58,779 bases of DNA, from contig NZ_JFAQ01000147.1 of assembly GCF_001304695.1 (NCBI RefSeq), positions 1 to 58,779 on the forward strand, read 5' to 3'. Position numbers and translations under genes: made by a program. The notes beneath the pieces are model-generated. The model was not told the DNA's origin, did not search any database, and was given only the letters and a program-made list of their open reading frames with translations. The DNA is from Xanthomonas axonopodis. GTDB taxonomy: Bacteria > Pseudomonadota > Gammaproteobacteria > Xanthomonadales > Xanthomonadaceae. Shown one piece after another: positions 35,716-43,294 of this stretch; position 1 is the stretch's first letter; every line of letters starts with the position of its first letter.

Positions 35716-37328
35716 GCGCCGGCTCCAAGATCGGCCGTGCTCCATTGCCCGTCGACCAAACGTGCCACACCACCGGGATTGCGCTGGCGCAGTTCGGCAG
35801 GCAGCAGTGCATCGGGCACCGCGTCGTAGCTGTGCAAGGCAGCAAAACGGCGGATGGCGCCGGGCATGCCCACTGCCGTGAAGCCCGGATGCCCGGTGCT
35901 CGGGAACGGACCACCGTGATTCTGCGCGGCGCTCACGGCCACGCCGGTTGGCATCTTACTGTTGATCAACCGCCCCACCCGCGCGCGCAACACCGGCGCG
36001 ATGGTCTGCCAGGCGGCATCGTCGCTGCCGTCGGCGGCGCGGTACAACGTACCGGTCAGGTTGCCTTCGAACGCGGCAGCCACCTGTGCCATCTGCGCCA
36101 CATCGGCTGCGCGTACCAGCAGGCTCACCGGGCCGAAGGCTTCGGCCTGCAGGGCGTGCGGGTTGGCGAGAAAGGCGTGCGCATCCACGCTCAACAAGGT
36201 CGGCGCATAGCGGCAGCCATCCTCGCCGGTGTGTCCGCCGGCCAGCATGCTGGCGCCGGCGGCACGCAGGCTCGCCACACCACGTTGCACGCCTTCCACA
36301 CCAGAGGCGGAGAACAGCACCATCGGCATGGCCGCCTCGAAATGCGCCTTGGTGGCCGCAACGAACGCATCGCCAGCCGCGCCGTGCGGCACCACCACCA
36401 CGCCGGGATTGGTGCAGAACTGCCCGCTCCCCAGCGTGCAGGACGCAAAGAATTCCTGTGCAAGCGCATCGCCGCGTTCGGCCAGCGCCCCGGGCAACAG
36501 GAACACCGGGTTGACGCTGGAGAGTTCGGCATAAAACGGCACGCCCGCCGCGTCTGCCGCCGCCTTCAGTGCCAGCCCACCGGCACGGCTGCCGGTGAAT
36601 CCGATCGCGCCCAGCCGCTTATCGCCCGCCAATCGCACGCCGATGGCATTGTCGAAGTGATACAGCAGTTGCACCGCCGCTGCAGGCAGACCGGCCGCGA
36701 CCAAGGCCTGATGCGCAAGCTGCGCCATGCGCTGGCTGGTGGCCGGATGCAACGGATGCGCCTTGGCAATGACCGGGTTGCGCGCGGCAATCGCCGAGGC
36801 GAAATCGCTGCCGGCAATCGCATTGAAGGCGAACGGAAAATTATTCGGGCCGAATACCAAAACCGGTTTGCCCAGCGGCGCCAGGTGCGAACGCAGATCT
36901 GCCGCGCTGTCGATGATGGGCTGGGTCCAGCTGTAGCTGCGCACGGCCTGTGCGGCCTGCCGCAGCTGCCCGCTGGTGCGCGGCAGTTCGTTACCGCGCA
37001 AGCGTGTGGGCGCCGGCAACGCCGTCTCGGCATGCGCCAGCGCGACCAGGGTGTCGGCATCGGCATCGAGCGCGTCGGCGTAGCTTTCCAGAAAGGCAGC
37101 GATCCGCTCGACCGGTGCAGCCGCCAACTCCGCCGCGACTGCCTGCGCCGCCACCACGGCCGCTTCCGCATCGTCCGCACCACTGACCGGAAAGTGCGGC
37201 CCGATCGGCTCGCCGGTGGCCGGGTCGGCAGCGCGGAAGCTGCCGGTCGCCGCGCGGCTAGCTTGCCATTGGCCTCCCAGCAGGATCTCGGCTGCTGCCG
37301 CGGAATTGGAGTGGTTCGTGTCGTTCAT
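35712..37328 (-). CDS. lhpG: Alpha-ketoglutarate semialdehyde dehydrogenase (type III, hydroxyproline-linked)
   Basis: Oxidises 2,5-dioxopentanoate to alpha-ketoglutarate with NAD(P)+, the last step of hydroxyproline breakdown. 538 residues of the aldehyde dehydrogenase fold: GPNNFPFAFN, GFTGSRAGG nucleotide motif, catalytic Glu268 (AELSSVNP) and nucleophile Cys305 (GQFCTNPG). The start at 37328 has AAGGTG 7 nt upstream. It lies 210 bp after the deaminase gene and overlaps the prolidase gene. The type III subgroup is known to sit in hydroxyproline clusters, which fits here. Confidence 0.9.
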   Translation of the reverse strand: MNDTNHSNSAAAAEILLGGQWQASRAATGSFRAADPATGEPIGPHFPVSGADDAEAAVVAAQAVAAELAAAPVERIAAFLESYADALDADADTLVALAHAETALPAPTRLRGNELPRTSGQLRQAAQAVRSYSWTQPIIDSAADLRSHLAPLGKPVLVFGPNNFPFAFNAIAGSDFASAIAARNPVIAKAHPLHPATSQRMAQLAHQALVAAGLPAAAVQLLYHFDNAIGVRLAGDKRLGAIGFTGSRAGGLALKAAADAAGVPFYAELSSVNPVFLLPGALAERGDALAQEFFASCTLGSGQFCTNPGVVVVPHGAAGDAFVAATKAHFEAAMPMVLFSASGVEGVQRGVASLRAAGASMLAGGHTGEDGCRYAPTLLSVDAHAFLANPHALQAEAFGPVSLLVRAADVAQMAQVAAAFEGNLTGTLYRAADGSDDAAWQTIAPVLRARVGRLINSKMPTGVAVSAAQNHGGPFPSTGHPGFTAVGMPGAIRRFAALHSYDAVPDALLPAELRQRNPGGVARLVDGQWSTADLGAGA

Positions 37329-37538
37329 TGCGGCACCTTCGGTGACAGGGAAGCAGGGCCTGCGCTCGGTGCGCTGGGGGCCGACCAACAAGACGATGAG
37401 GATGCAGCACTGGATGCCACATCCGCATCAGCCAACGCATCGCACCACACGCAGGCAAGGCGCATGGTACGAATCGGCACAACTGGCACCCTGTGCTTAC
37501 CTACAGGCAGGACGGACCAGGGCAGCATCATTGCGCCA
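37329..37538. other. 210-bp gap inside the hydroxyproline operon
   Basis: This is the only long gap between consecutive lhp genes; the others overlap. No convincing internal gene or terminator is visible. It could hold an internal promoter for the dehydrogenase-prolidase pair. Confidence 0.35.
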
Positions 37539-38447
37539 TCAAGACAATGTGGGCGCGGTGGCAATGGCATGGTCGATCACCTTCAACGCGGCATCGCGCT
37601 CGGCGCCGGCCACCACCAGGCGCGGCGCACGCACCTGCTCGCTGCCCATGCCTACCTTGGCCTGCACCAGTTTGATCAGCTGCACGAAGGTGGGCACGGT
37701 GTCCAGGCGCAGCAGCGGCAGGAACCAGTGGTAAAGCTCCTTGGCCGCCGGGTAACCGCCATCGCGGGCGAGTTCGAACAGGCGTACCGATTCTTTCGGG
37801 TACGCATTGACCAGGCCAGCGATCCAGCCCTTGGCGCCCATGCTCAGGCCCTCGACGATGGCATCGTCCATGCCCACCAGCAGCGCCAGGCGATCGCCCA
37901 GCAACTCCTGCAGCGCGGCGAAGCGGCGCACGTCGCCGGAAGATTCCTTCACTGCCTGCAGGTCCGGGAATTCGGCGGCCAGCTCGGCGATCTGTGCCGG
38001 GCCGAAATCGGTCTTGTAGGCGACCGGGTTGTTGTACAGGATCACCGGCAGATCGGTGGCGCCGATCACCGCACGCACATGCGCGCCCATTTCGCGCCAG
38101 TCGGTGGAATACACATACGGCGGCAGCACCATCAAGCCGCCGCAGCCGATGTCCTTGGCCGCCTTGGCCAGCGCCACCGCTTCGCCCGTGGCCAGGCTGG
38201 CGATGCCCGGCACCACCGGCACGCGGCCGTTCAAGGCGGTGACCAGCGTGCGCAGGATCGCCAGCTTGTCTTCCACGCTCAGGGTCGCGGCCTCGCCCAA
38301 CGAGCCCAGCGGCACGATCGCGGTGCAACCGGCATCCACCAGTTGATTGGCGTGCTTGCCGAGGAAGTCGTGGTCGATATCGCCATTGGCGGTGAACGGA
38401 GTGGTGATGGCCGGCAGCACGCCGTGCCAGAACGCAGCATTGCTCAT
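37539..38447 (-). CDS. lhpC: 1-pyrroline-4-hydroxy-2-carboxylate deaminase (DapA/NAL superfamily)
   Basis: Converts pyrroline-4-hydroxy-2-carboxylate to alpha-ketoglutarate semialdehyde plus ammonia. 302 residues, TIM barrel: GSLGEAATL (48-56) in place of the dihydrodipicolinate synthase GTTGE motif, Tyr138 (YNNPVAY) and Schiff-base Lys167 (QAVKESSGD). The changed GSLGE loop and the setting between D-hydroxyproline dehydrogenase and the semialdehyde dehydrogenase argue against lysine biosynthesis. The start at 38447 overlaps the upstream stop by ATGA. Confidence 0.9.
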   Translation of the reverse strand: MSNAAFWHGVLPAITTPFTANGDIDHDFLGKHANQLVDAGCTAIVPLGSLGEAATLSVEDKLAILRTLVTALNGRVPVVPGIASLATGEAVALAKAAKDIGCGGLMVLPPYVYSTDWREMGAHVRAVIGATDLPVILYNNPVAYKTDFGPAQIAELAAEFPDLQAVKESSGDVRRFAALQELLGDRLALLVGMDDAIVEGLSMGAKGWIAGLVNAYPKESVRLFELARDGGYPAAKELYHWFLPLLRLDTVPTFVQLIKLVQAKVGMGSEQVRAPRLVVAGAERDAALKVIDHAIATAPTLS

Positions 38448-39757
38448 GGATGTTTCCCTTGCGAGTCGGAAGTGAACGAGTCGGCCAGCGCCGCGAGGCG
38501 GACCGGGAACAACGGCGGCCGGCGGCCGGCGTCGATGGAAAGATCGGGCGGGCAACGCCCCAGTTCGGCCAGCGCGGCGCCGCAGATGCGCCCCTGGCAG
38601 GCGCCCATGCCGCAGCGCGAGGCGAGCTTGGCGTCGCGCGCATCGGTGAAGCTGTCCAGGGCGGCCAGCGGCACGTCTTCGCAGCGGCAGATCAACGTGT
38701 CCGCCTGCGCCAGCGTGCGGATGCGTGCATTCAGCGCGAATTGCTGCTGCAGCAGGTCGGCAAACGCACGCGCGGCATGACGCCGTGGCTGCAGGCGCAG
38801 CGCCGCATCCGGTGCATCGGCGGCCATATGTCCGGCCATCGCACCTTCAATCAACGCGCAATCGCGCCCGCCGATGCCGCAGACTTCGCCGGCGGCAAAG
38901 ATCTGGGTGACGCTGGTACGCAACAGCGCATCTACCTGCACCTGCTGGTGCGCGCCGTACGCTTGCAACTGGCAACCCAGCAATTGCGCAAGCTCGGTGT
39001 TGGGTACCAGGCCATAGCCCACCGCCAGTTGATCGCAGGCAATCCGCGTGCGGCCGCTGGGCCCTTCGATTTCGACTTCGCGCAGCTGCGTGTCGCCATG
39101 CGCGGCGATCACAACGCTGCCGGCGCGATACGCCACTGCACGCAGCTGCAGGCGCAACGCCACCGCCTGCGCGGCCTTGCCCGGCCAACGCCACAATTGC
39201 AGTGCGAACTGGCGCAAGGCGGCCGGCGAGGTTTGTTCGTGAATACCGAGCACTCGCGCGCCATGCCGTTGCAATGTGGCCGCACTGGCCAGCAACAACG
39301 GACCACTGCCGGCCACCAGCACGCGCTTGCCCGCCAGCGGCCAGCCCTGCTTGGCCAGCGCCTGCGCCGCGCCGGCACCGGTGACGCCGGGCAAGGTCCA
39401 CCCCGGGAATGGCAGCAGCAATTCGCGCGCACCGGTGGCCAGCACCAAGGCGGCGTAATGCAGCTGCAGCGTGCCGTCGGGGCCATCGGCCAGGAGCCAG
39501 CCCGGTTGCGCCAGCAAAATCTGCGTGCGCGTCAGCACGGTGATCGATGCGTTGCCGGCCACTTGCTGCAGCAATGCGCGCGCATCGGCCGGCGCGCCGT
39601 GTTGCACATCACTGCGCCACACCTGGCCGCCGGTACGTGGCTGCATGTCGACCACACCCACGCGCACGCCTTGGCTGGCCGCAGCCTGCGCCGCCGCCAG
39701 CCCGGCCGGGCCGGCGCCGATCACCAACACATCGAAATGCAGCACGCGCTCAGCCAT
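38444..39757 (-). CDS. D-hydroxyproline dehydrogenase, FAD/[2Fe-2S] alpha-type subunit
   Basis: NAD(P)/FAD-binding oxidoreductase subunit of 437 residues, related to HcnB/OoxA. FAD motif VLVIGAGPAGLAAAQAA at the N-terminus; second nucleotide motif VLVAGSGPLLLASAA in mid-protein; FAAGEVCGIGG near the end of the flavin domain. The C-terminal BFD-like domain has cysteines CRCED... CGMGACQGRICG for a [2Fe-2S] cluster. With the small ferredoxin-like and the beta subunit it should oxidise cis-4-hydroxy-D-proline to pyrroline-4-hydroxy-2-carboxylate. The start at 39757 overlaps the ferredoxin-like gene by 8 bp. Confidence 0.87.
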   Translation of the reverse strand: MAERVLHFDVLVIGAGPAGLAAAQAAASQGVRVGVVDMQPRTGGQVWRSDVQHGAPADARALLQQVAGNASITVLTRTQILLAQPGWLLADGPDGTLQLHYAALVLATGARELLLPFPGWTLPGVTGAGAAQALAKQGWPLAGKRVLVAGSGPLLLASAATLQRHGARVLGIHEQTSPAALRQFALQLWRWPGKAAQAVALRLQLRAVAYRAGSVVIAAHGDTQLREVEIEGPSGRTRIACDQLAVGYGLVPNTELAQLLGCQLQAYGAHQQVQVDALLRTSVTQIFAAGEVCGIGGRDCALIEGAMAGHMAADAPDAALRLQPRRHAARAFADLLQQQFALNARIRTLAQADTLICRCEDVPLAALDSFTDARDAKLASRCGMGACQGRICGAALAELGRCPPDLSIDAGRRPPLFPVRLAALADSFTSDSQGKHP

Positions 39758-39995
39758 CGGTGCGCACCTGCATGCCATCGCATGCATCCACCAGGCAGGC
39801 GCGTTGCTGCCCGACGCCATCGATGCGCACGCGGCATTCGAAACACACGCCCATGCCGCACAGGGGCGCGCGCGCTTGCCCACTGCTCGATTGCCGAAAC
39901 TGCAACGTCGCCTGCGCCACTGCCGCCGCCACGCTGGCACCGGCCGGCACCTGGACCATGCGCTCATCCACGTGCAGACGCACCGTCGCGCTCAT
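39750..39995 (-). CDS. D-hydroxyproline dehydrogenase, small [2Fe-2S] subunit
   Basis: An 81-residue HcnA-like ferredoxin-fold protein. Cys motif LCGMGVCFECRV (C-x4-C-x2-C) plus a fourth Cys in QRACLVDAC. Start at 39995 overlaps the beta-subunit stop by ATGA, and its end overlaps the alpha-subunit start. All three dehydrogenase subunits are thus coupled, as expected for a hetero-oligomer. The gene is short and easy to miss. Confidence 0.87.
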   Translation of the reverse strand: MSATVRLHVDERMVQVPAGASVAAAVAQATLQFRQSSSGQARAPLCGMGVCFECRVRIDGVGQQRACLVDACDGMQVRTDG

Positions 39996-41275
39996 GCGGG
40001 CACTCCTTGCACGGCACGCGCCGGTGCATAGGGCGCCGGGTCGATGGCCGGGGTGCGGCCGAGCAGGCTGTCCACGATCACCCGTGCGCTCCCCAGCGCC
40101 GTGGTGACGCCCAACCCCTCGTGACCGGCGGCCACCCATACATCGCCCCGGCCGGGCACACCCCCCAAATACGGGCGCCCGTCCGGCGTGGCCGGGCGCA
40201 AACCGGTCCACACACGGATCGCCTGCAGTTCACGCAGCACCGGCAGGTACGCAAAGGCGCGCTGCAACATCTGCTGCAGCACCGGCATCGACACTGCGCG
40301 GTCGTGCTCGCCGAACTGGCGCGAGGAACCGATCAGAATCTGCCCGGTGGGCCGCGGCTGCACATTGAAGGCCACGCTGGTGTCGTCGGCGCCATGCGCC
40401 GAATCCGCATAACCCAGTTCCAGCAGTTGATGCCGGATCAGCCCCGGGTGCCGGTCGGTAATCACCAAATGGCCCTTGCGCGGGCGCAGTGCCAGCTCGG
40501 GCAGCAACTGCGGCAAGGCCACACCGCTGGCCACCAGCACCGGTCCGGAGAGCATCTGCCCATCGTCCAGACGCACCGCATGCTCCTGCAGCTGCACCAC
40601 GCGGCGGCCGGCAAACAAGCGCGCACCGGACTTGCAGGCCACGCCCACCAGGTGCCGCGCGACCCGCGGCGGATACACCACTGCTTCATCGGGCACGCGC
40701 ATGCCGCCAGCCAAGCCGGGCACCAGCTGTGGTTCCAGCGCATACAGCTGCGCGGCATCGATCGCTTCGGCATGCAGGCCGGCCGTTGCCAGGCGCGCGA
40801 TCTTGGCTGGCACCGCCGCCAGTTCGCGCGCATCGCGGGCCACCCACAGCGTGCCACAGCGGCTGAATTCGGCTTCGTTGAGCATGGCGAAGCGTTCCCA
40901 CAGCCGCAGCGAATACGCCGACAACGCCAGCTCGGCCGGGTCGTCGTCCATCGCCACCAAATGCCCCATCGCCGCGGCGGTGGAGCCGCCGCCGATCGGT
41001 CCCGGCTCGACGATCGCCACGCGAAGGCCCTCGCCCGCCGCCGCTTCCGCGCAAGCGGCACCCACAATGCCGGCGCCGATCACGATCAGGTCGTAACTGC
41101 GTCGCGTGCATGCGCCAGACGCGGCGGACTCGGATTCGATCACCGCAGCCACGCCAAGCGCCGATGCCGATGCCGACGCAGGCGTTGCAGCAGCAGTCCC
41201 TGCCATCGCAGCAGACATTGCTGCGCCAGGCGGCGTGACCGACGCAAGCACCGGTGTGGGCCGCTGCGGCTCCAT
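39992..41275 (-). CDS. lhpB: D-hydroxyproline dehydrogenase, FAD-dependent beta (DAO-type) subunit
   Basis: A 427-residue D-amino-acid-oxidase-type flavoprotein, the substrate-oxidising subunit. FAD motif YDLIVIGAGIVGAACAEAA at about residue 60; C-terminal GLRPATPDGRPYLGGVPG and AAGHEGLGVTTALGSA typical of the family. ATG at 41275 shares one base with the epimerase stop (TGATG). Oddly, about 58 Ala/Ser/Thr-rich residues precede the fold (PASASASALG), partly encoded by GCCGAT-like triplet repeats. An internal ATG (MSAAMAGTAA, residue 19) is a possible start. Role is from the family and the operon. Confidence 0.88.
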   Translation of the reverse strand: MEPQRPTPVLASVTPPGAAMSAAMAGTAAATPASASASALGVAAVIESESAASGACTRRSYDLIVIGAGIVGAACAEAAAGEGLRVAIVEPGPIGGGSTAAAMGHLVAMDDDPAELALSAYSLRLWERFAMLNEAEFSRCGTLWVARDARELAAVPAKIARLATAGLHAEAIDAAQLYALEPQLVPGLAGGMRVPDEAVVYPPRVARHLVGVACKSGARLFAGRRVVQLQEHAVRLDDGQMLSGPVLVASGVALPQLLPELALRPRKGHLVITDRHPGLIRHQLLELGYADSAHGADDTSVAFNVQPRPTGQILIGSSRQFGEHDRAVSMPVLQQMLQRAFAYLPVLRELQAIRVWTGLRPATPDGRPYLGGVPGRGDVWVAAGHEGLGVTTALGSARVIVDSLLGRTPAIDPAPYAPARAVQGVPA

Positions 41276-42213
41276 CAGGGCACGATGCCCCAGGCGAACG
41301 GGTCCGCCGGGTCGATCACCAGCTGCGCGCGCGCGGTGATGTACGCCCGCCCACTGATGCGCGGTGCGATGCCGCGCCCGCTCAGCCGATAACTGCCTTC
41401 GAAGGCGCTGCCCAGAATGCCTTGCTGCACCCAGCGCTCGCCTTCGGCCAACTTGCCGTCCGCCGCCAGGCAGGCCAGCTTGGCGCTGGTCCCGGTGCCG
41501 CACGGCGAGCGGTCATAGGCCAGCCCCGGGCACAGCACGAAATTGCGCGCCACGCCGCTACCGTCGGGTGAGGCGCCATTGACTTCGATATGGTCGATCT
41601 CGCCACCGGCCTCGCCGGTGATCCCGGCCGCTTCCAGGGCCAGCCGAATTGCCGCGGTATAAGCGGTCAGCTCGCGCTGGTGCGCCAGATCCAGCGCGCA
41701 CGGCGCATGCTCGGTGATGAAGAACCAGTTGCCGCCCCAGGCCACGTCGCCGCGCACCCGGCCATGCCCGGGCACCCCCACCTCCACCCCGCTGGAAAAA
41801 CGATAGCTCTCGACATTGTCCACCGATACCGCGCCGTCGTCGGCCAACGCGACCCCCACCGTTCCCACCGGTGTCTCGATCCGGTGCTGGCCCGGCCCGA
41901 TGCGCCCCAGCTCGGCCAGCGTGCGAACCACCCCGATGGTGCCGTGCCCGCACATGCCCAGGTAGCCAACATTATTGAAGAAGATCACCCCGGTGCAGGC
42001 GCCCGGGTCGCAAGGCGGCAGCAAGAGTGCGCCCACCATGGTGTCCGACCCACGCGGCTCGCAGGCGATGGCGCTGCGCCAGTGGTCGAACTCGCTGCGA
42101 AAGCGCTCGCGGCACTGCGCCAGATCGCCATCGCCCAGATCTGGAAAACCGGAAAGGACCACGCGGGTAGGCTCGCCAGCCGTGTGGGAGTCGATGACGT
42201 CGATGGTGTGCAT
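41275..42213 (-). CDS. lhpA: 4-hydroxyproline 2-epimerase
   Basis: Interconverts trans-4-hydroxy-L-proline and cis-4-hydroxy-D-proline, the entry step. 312 residues of the proline-racemase fold. Both catalytic cysteines are present, Cys88 (MCGHGTIG) and Cys238 (PCGTGTSAK), which separates it from trans-3-hydroxyproline dehydratases that have Thr at one site. The start [15 protein letters not shown] at 42213 has GGGAG 8 nt upstream; an upstream in-frame GTG at 42228 is less likely. First gene of the lhp operon, divergent from the AraC regulator. Confidence 0.93.
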   Translation of the reverse strand: MHTIDVIDSHTAGEPTRVVLSGFPDLGDGDLAQCRERFRSEFDHWRSAIACEPRGSDTMVGALLLPPCDPGACTGVIFFNNVGYLGMCGHGTIGVVRTLAELGRIGPGQHRIETPVGTVGVALADDGAVSVDNVESYRFSSGVEVGVPGHGRVRGDVAWGGNWFFITEHAPCALDLAHQRELTAYTAAIRLALEAAGITGEAGGEIDHIEVNGASPDGSGVARNFVLCPGLAYDRSPCGTGTSAKLACLAADGKLAEGERWVQQGILGSAFEGSYRLSGRGIAPRISGRAYITARAQLVIDPADPFAWGIVP

Positions 42214-42269
42214 GGCCCATGCTCCCACTGCCGACCTGCGGACGACTAGCGTTCAATACCAAGTGAAAA

Positions 42270-42283
42270 TGCGGAAATCCGCA
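42270..42283. promoter_or_regulatory. Candidate operator palindrome 1 (TGCGGA-AA-TCCGCA)
   Basis: Perfect 6-bp arms with a 2-bp centre, 57 bp upstream of the lhpA start. It shares the TGC-N8-GCA outline with the palindrome at 42336-42349. Confidence 0.45.
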
Positions 42284-42335
42284 CAATCACCACCCGAATC
42301 GCAACCACGCGTTTGCGCTAGGATCATTGCTGGGC

Positions 42336-42349
42336 TGCACCGTAGTGCA
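42336..42349. promoter_or_regulatory. Candidate operator palindrome 2 (TGCAC-CGTA-GTGCA)
   Basis: Perfect 5-bp arms and a 4-bp centre that is itself not symmetric. It lies 11 bp before the earliest regulator start (GTG 42361), a position suited to autoregulation. Confidence 0.45.
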
Positions 42350-42360
42350 ACCGTCTAATC

Positions 42361-43089
42361 GTGACCGCTACCATGACCCTGATGGACCTCAACCTGCCCG
42401 CCCTGGAAATGCAGACGCTGTTCGATGCACTGCCGGATGTGGTGTTCTTCATCAAGGACAACGAGGGCCGCTACACCCATTGCAACCTGACTCTGGTGCG
42501 CCGGCTGGGACGCAAGCTGCGCAGCGAAATCATCGGCCGCTCGCCGCTGGAAGTGTTCCCGTTGCCGCTGGGCGGCAGCTACATGATGCAGGACCGCCGC
42601 GTGCTGTGCGGCGAGCTCATCGACAACCAGCTTGAAGTGCATCTGTACCCCAACCGCCTGCCGGGCTGGTGCCTGACCTTCAAACGCCCGCTGTGCGAGG
42701 CCAATGAGGTGATCGGCGTGGTCGGCATCTCGCGCGACCTGGGCCAGCCCGACAGCCGTCATTCCGCGTACGAACGCTTGAGCCAGGTGATGGAACACAT
42801 GCAGGCCAACTTCGGCGACAACCTGCGCGTGCAGAGCCTGGCCGACCTGGCCGGGCTGTCGGTGGCACAGCTGGAACGCCACTTCCGCCGCGTGTTCCAG
42901 GTGACCCCGCAGCAATTGCTGACCAAGTTGCGCATCGAATCGGCGATGCGGCTGCTGTACGGCGACGACAGCATCGCCAGCATCGGGCAACGCTGCGGGT
43001 TCGCCGACCAAAGTGCCTTTGCGCGCCAGTTCAAGGCCACCGTCGGCATGACGCCGCGCGATTACCGTGCGCTCAAAGGTCAGTTATGA
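42361..43089 (+). CDS. lhpR: AraC-family regulator with N-terminal PAS domain, probable hydroxyproline operon activator
   Basis: 242 residues. A PAS-like sensor at about 12-125 (LPDVVFFIKDNEGRYTHCN... IGVVGISRDL) is followed by a two-helix-turn-helix AraC/XylS domain (SLADLAGLSVAQLERHFRRVFQ and SIASIGQRCGFADQSAFARQFKATVGMTPRDYR). It is divergent from the hydroxyproline genes, as the activator LhpR is in pseudomonads, though a PAS sensor differs from the usual AraC effector domain. GTG at 42361 or ATG at 42373 or 42382 could be the start; no clear ribosome site decides. Confidence 0.85.
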   Translation: MTATMTLMDLNLPALEMQTLFDALPDVVFFIKDNEGRYTHCNLTLVRRLGRKLRSEIIGRSPLEVFPLPLGGSYMMQDRRVLCGELIDNQLEVHLYPNRLPGWCLTFKRPLCEANEVIGVVGISRDLGQPDSRHSAYERLSQVMEHMQANFGDNLRVQSLADLAGLSVAQLERHFRRVFQVTPQQLLTKLRIESAMRLLYGDDSIASIGQRCGFADQSAFARQFKATVGMTPRDYRALKGQL

Positions 43090-43294
43090 GGACAGAACTT
43101 CGCGTTGACACATCGCTGGCACAAATGCCGAATTCGGCAGGATTTGCCACACTCTGGCGCGGCGAGGTGGGTTGCCATACCGACAACAGTGCGGTGCATG
43201 CAATGCGCCCGGGCGCGGAGTTGCGCTAACGGCAGCGTCAAGGTGTCGGCAGGCCCAGATGATAGAATTTCGGGTTTCCCCTACTGCGTTGCCA

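Larger units (their letters stand above)
42214..42360. promoter_or_regulatory. Divergent lhpA/AraC-regulator promoter region
   Basis: 147 bp between the operon and its probable regulator. Two 14-bp palindromes of the form TGC-N8-GCA are present, at 42270-42283 and 42336-42349, 66 bp apart. On the operon strand a weak pair TTGTGC...TGGTAT with 19-bp spacing lies over the first palindrome. These may be binding sites for the AraC-type protein. Confidence 0.55.

Noticed and set aside
37539..38447. Dihydrodipicolinate synthase for lysine synthesis
   Set aside because: The GTTGE motif is GSLGE and the gene lies inside a hydroxyproline operon, so the deaminase call fits better.
35598..38780. A 1060-codon open frame on the plus strand opposite the hydroxyproline and prolidase genes
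   Set aside because: It is antisense to well-supported genes with catalytic motifs, is rich in Arg/His/Gln as GC-rich shadow frames are, and shows no domain.
38450..41392. A 980-codon plus-strand open frame opposite the dehydrogenase subunits
   Set aside because: Same shadow pattern; the opposite strand carries three coupled, motif-bearing genes.
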